Shown: one piece after another, positions 16,868-17,231 of the stretch | How positions within the stretch are numbered: the first letter of the stretch is position 1 | How the letters are laid out: the number at the start of each line of letters is the position of its first letter | Assembly (NCBI GenBank): GCA_045114665.1 | Contig: JBGUKW010000309.1 | Coordinates: 1-17,231 of the forward strand | Reading direction: 5' to 3' | Origin: CADAWZ01 sp045114665 | Lineage (GTDB): Bacteria; Vulcanimicrobiota; CADAWZ01 | DNA length: 17,231 bases | Position numbers and translations under genes: made by a program | Notes under the pieces: generated by a model | Database searches by the model: none | The model's input: only the letters and a program-made list of their open reading frames with translations | Told to the model about the DNA's origin: nothing

Positions 16868-16885
16868 CTCCTTGTAACCAAGGAG
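16868..16885. terminator. Small hairpin, possible weak terminator
   Basis: A 7-bp stem CTCCTTG / CAAGGAG with loop TAAC is flanked by a T run on the left (16862-16867) and TTTATTAAT on the right. The T tract downstream is interrupted, so termination strength is doubtful. It resembles the top of the gpmI terminator stem (CCTTG...CAAGG). Confidence 0.35.
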
Positions 16886-16914
16886 TTTATTAATAAAAAA
16901 AATTTTATAAAGAT

Positions 16915-16943
16915 TTGCATTTTTTTTTTAAAGAGTATATAAT
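16915..16943 (+). promoter_or_regulatory. Promoter of the FmdB-type gene, same design as the gpmI promoter
   Basis: TTGCAT (16915-16920), a 17-nt spacer that starts with nine T, then a perfect TATAAT (16938-16943). The gpmI promoter has the same hexamers, the same 17-nt spacing and the same T run. The start codon is about 87 nt downstream. Confidence 0.65.
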
Positions 16944-17029
16944 AATAGTTTGAAAAAAAAATTACAACACTAACAATGTTAATGATAATGACAACAGAAG
17001 AGAAAAATTTTAAAAGAGGTGGACAAAAG

Positions 17030-17231
17030 ATGCCTATATATTGTTATAAATGCAAAAACTGTGGAACACACACAGAAATTTTTCAAAGACACATTGATGA
17101 GACAAAAAAATATACATGTGAGGAATGTGGCGGAGATCTTGAAAAAGTAATGGCTCCTGCTGCTGTGATATTCAAAGGAAGTGGATTCTATACAACAGAC
17201 TACAATCACGGTTCCAACAGCACACATACCT
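17030..17231 (+). CDS. FmdB-family zinc-ribbon protein, 3' end outside the window
   Basis: The first 67 residues are present and the frame is open at the right edge. The product begins MPIYCYKCKNCG and has a second pair in CEECGGDLEKV, giving the paired C-x2-C zinc ribbon of the FmdB/CxxC_CxxC_SSSS family. It continues into VIFKGSGFYTTDY, the conserved segment after the ribbon in this family. Family members are small cytoplasmic proteins of poorly known role, often described as putative regulators. In-frame ATGs occur upstream (16982 and earlier), but GAGGTGG lies just ahead of the ATG at 17030 and the family starts at this MP-x-Y. It has its own promoter. Confidence 0.9.
   Translation, partial: MPIYCYKCKNCGTHTEIFQRHIDETKKYTCEECGGDLEKVMAPAAVIFKGSGFYTTDYNHGSNSTHT

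Larger units (their letters stand above)
16605..17029. other. Gene-free intergenic stretch of about 425 nt
   Basis: No ORF with coding character was found on either strand (the longest frames are chance AT-rich ones or antisense to the FmdB gene). It contains, in order, a minus-strand terminator hairpin (16631-16670), an IS200/IS605-end-like hairpin (16671-16730), about 130 nt of AT-rich sequence with a 14-nt palindrome AAAAATCGATTTTT (16791-16804), a second small hairpin (16868-16885), and a promoter for the FmdB gene (16915-16943). The hairpin-dense left part is the best place to look for a non-coding RNA. Confidence 0.7.

Noticed and set aside
16605..17029. CRISPR array or tRNA gene in the long intergenic stretch
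   Set aside because: No regularly spaced direct repeats, and no cloverleaf or T-loop GTTCRANNC motif was seen.
16979..17227. An 82-codon minus-strand frame at the right edge
   Set aside because: It is the complement of the FmdB zinc-ribbon gene and has no independent support.

Overview
The window is a low-GC (roughly 30% by eye) bacterial chromosome segment made mostly of housekeeping genes, with a few lineage-specific genes and one long intergenic stretch. A C-terminal outer-membrane-barrel fragment at the left edge and two Sec-secreted proteins point to a cell with an outer membrane. The standard code and AGGAGG-type ribosome binding sites are used. The gene mix (four-domain S1, PolA with a degenerate proofreading domain, soluble TPR/HD-GYP protein, short FtsY, GpmI, FmdB zinc ribbon) would suit a deep-branching or candidate-phylum diderm. 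I cannot name the lineage from the sequence alone.

Layout, left to right. (1) The 3' end of a beta-barrel gene (+) converges on rpsA (-); the two share a 44-nt perfect palindrome that can terminate transcription in both directions. (2) polA and rpsA lie on the minus strand. (3) Across a divergent AT-rich promoter region, a TPR plus HD-GYP (c-di-GMP phosphodiesterase-type) gene is followed by ftsY on the plus strand. (4) A small monocistronic gene of unknown function has its own extended -10 promoter, strong Shine-Dalgarno site and strong terminator. (5) Next come a secreted alpha-2-macroglobulin-like protein that appears to have lost its thioester, and a 469-residue orphan protein carrying an internal duplication. 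(6) A bidirectional terminator separates these from a minus-strand pair: a small secreted protein (TTG start) and a PHP-domain phosphoesterase. (7) gpmI (GTG start) is divergent from that pair and ends in a strong terminator. (8) A gene-free stretch of about 440 nt carries an IS200/IS605-end-like hairpin, a minus-strand terminator with no visible gene, and a promoter almost identical to that of gpmI. (9) An FmdB-type zinc-ribbon gene runs off the right edge.

The core genes serve translation (rpsA), replication/repair (polA), membrane protein targeting (ftsY) and glycolysis (gpmI). No defence system, CRISPR array, tRNA or rRNA was seen. The least explained items are the 469-aa duplicated orphan, the 118-aa orphan, the orphan hairpin region near 16.6-16.9 kb, and the repeated promoter architecture.
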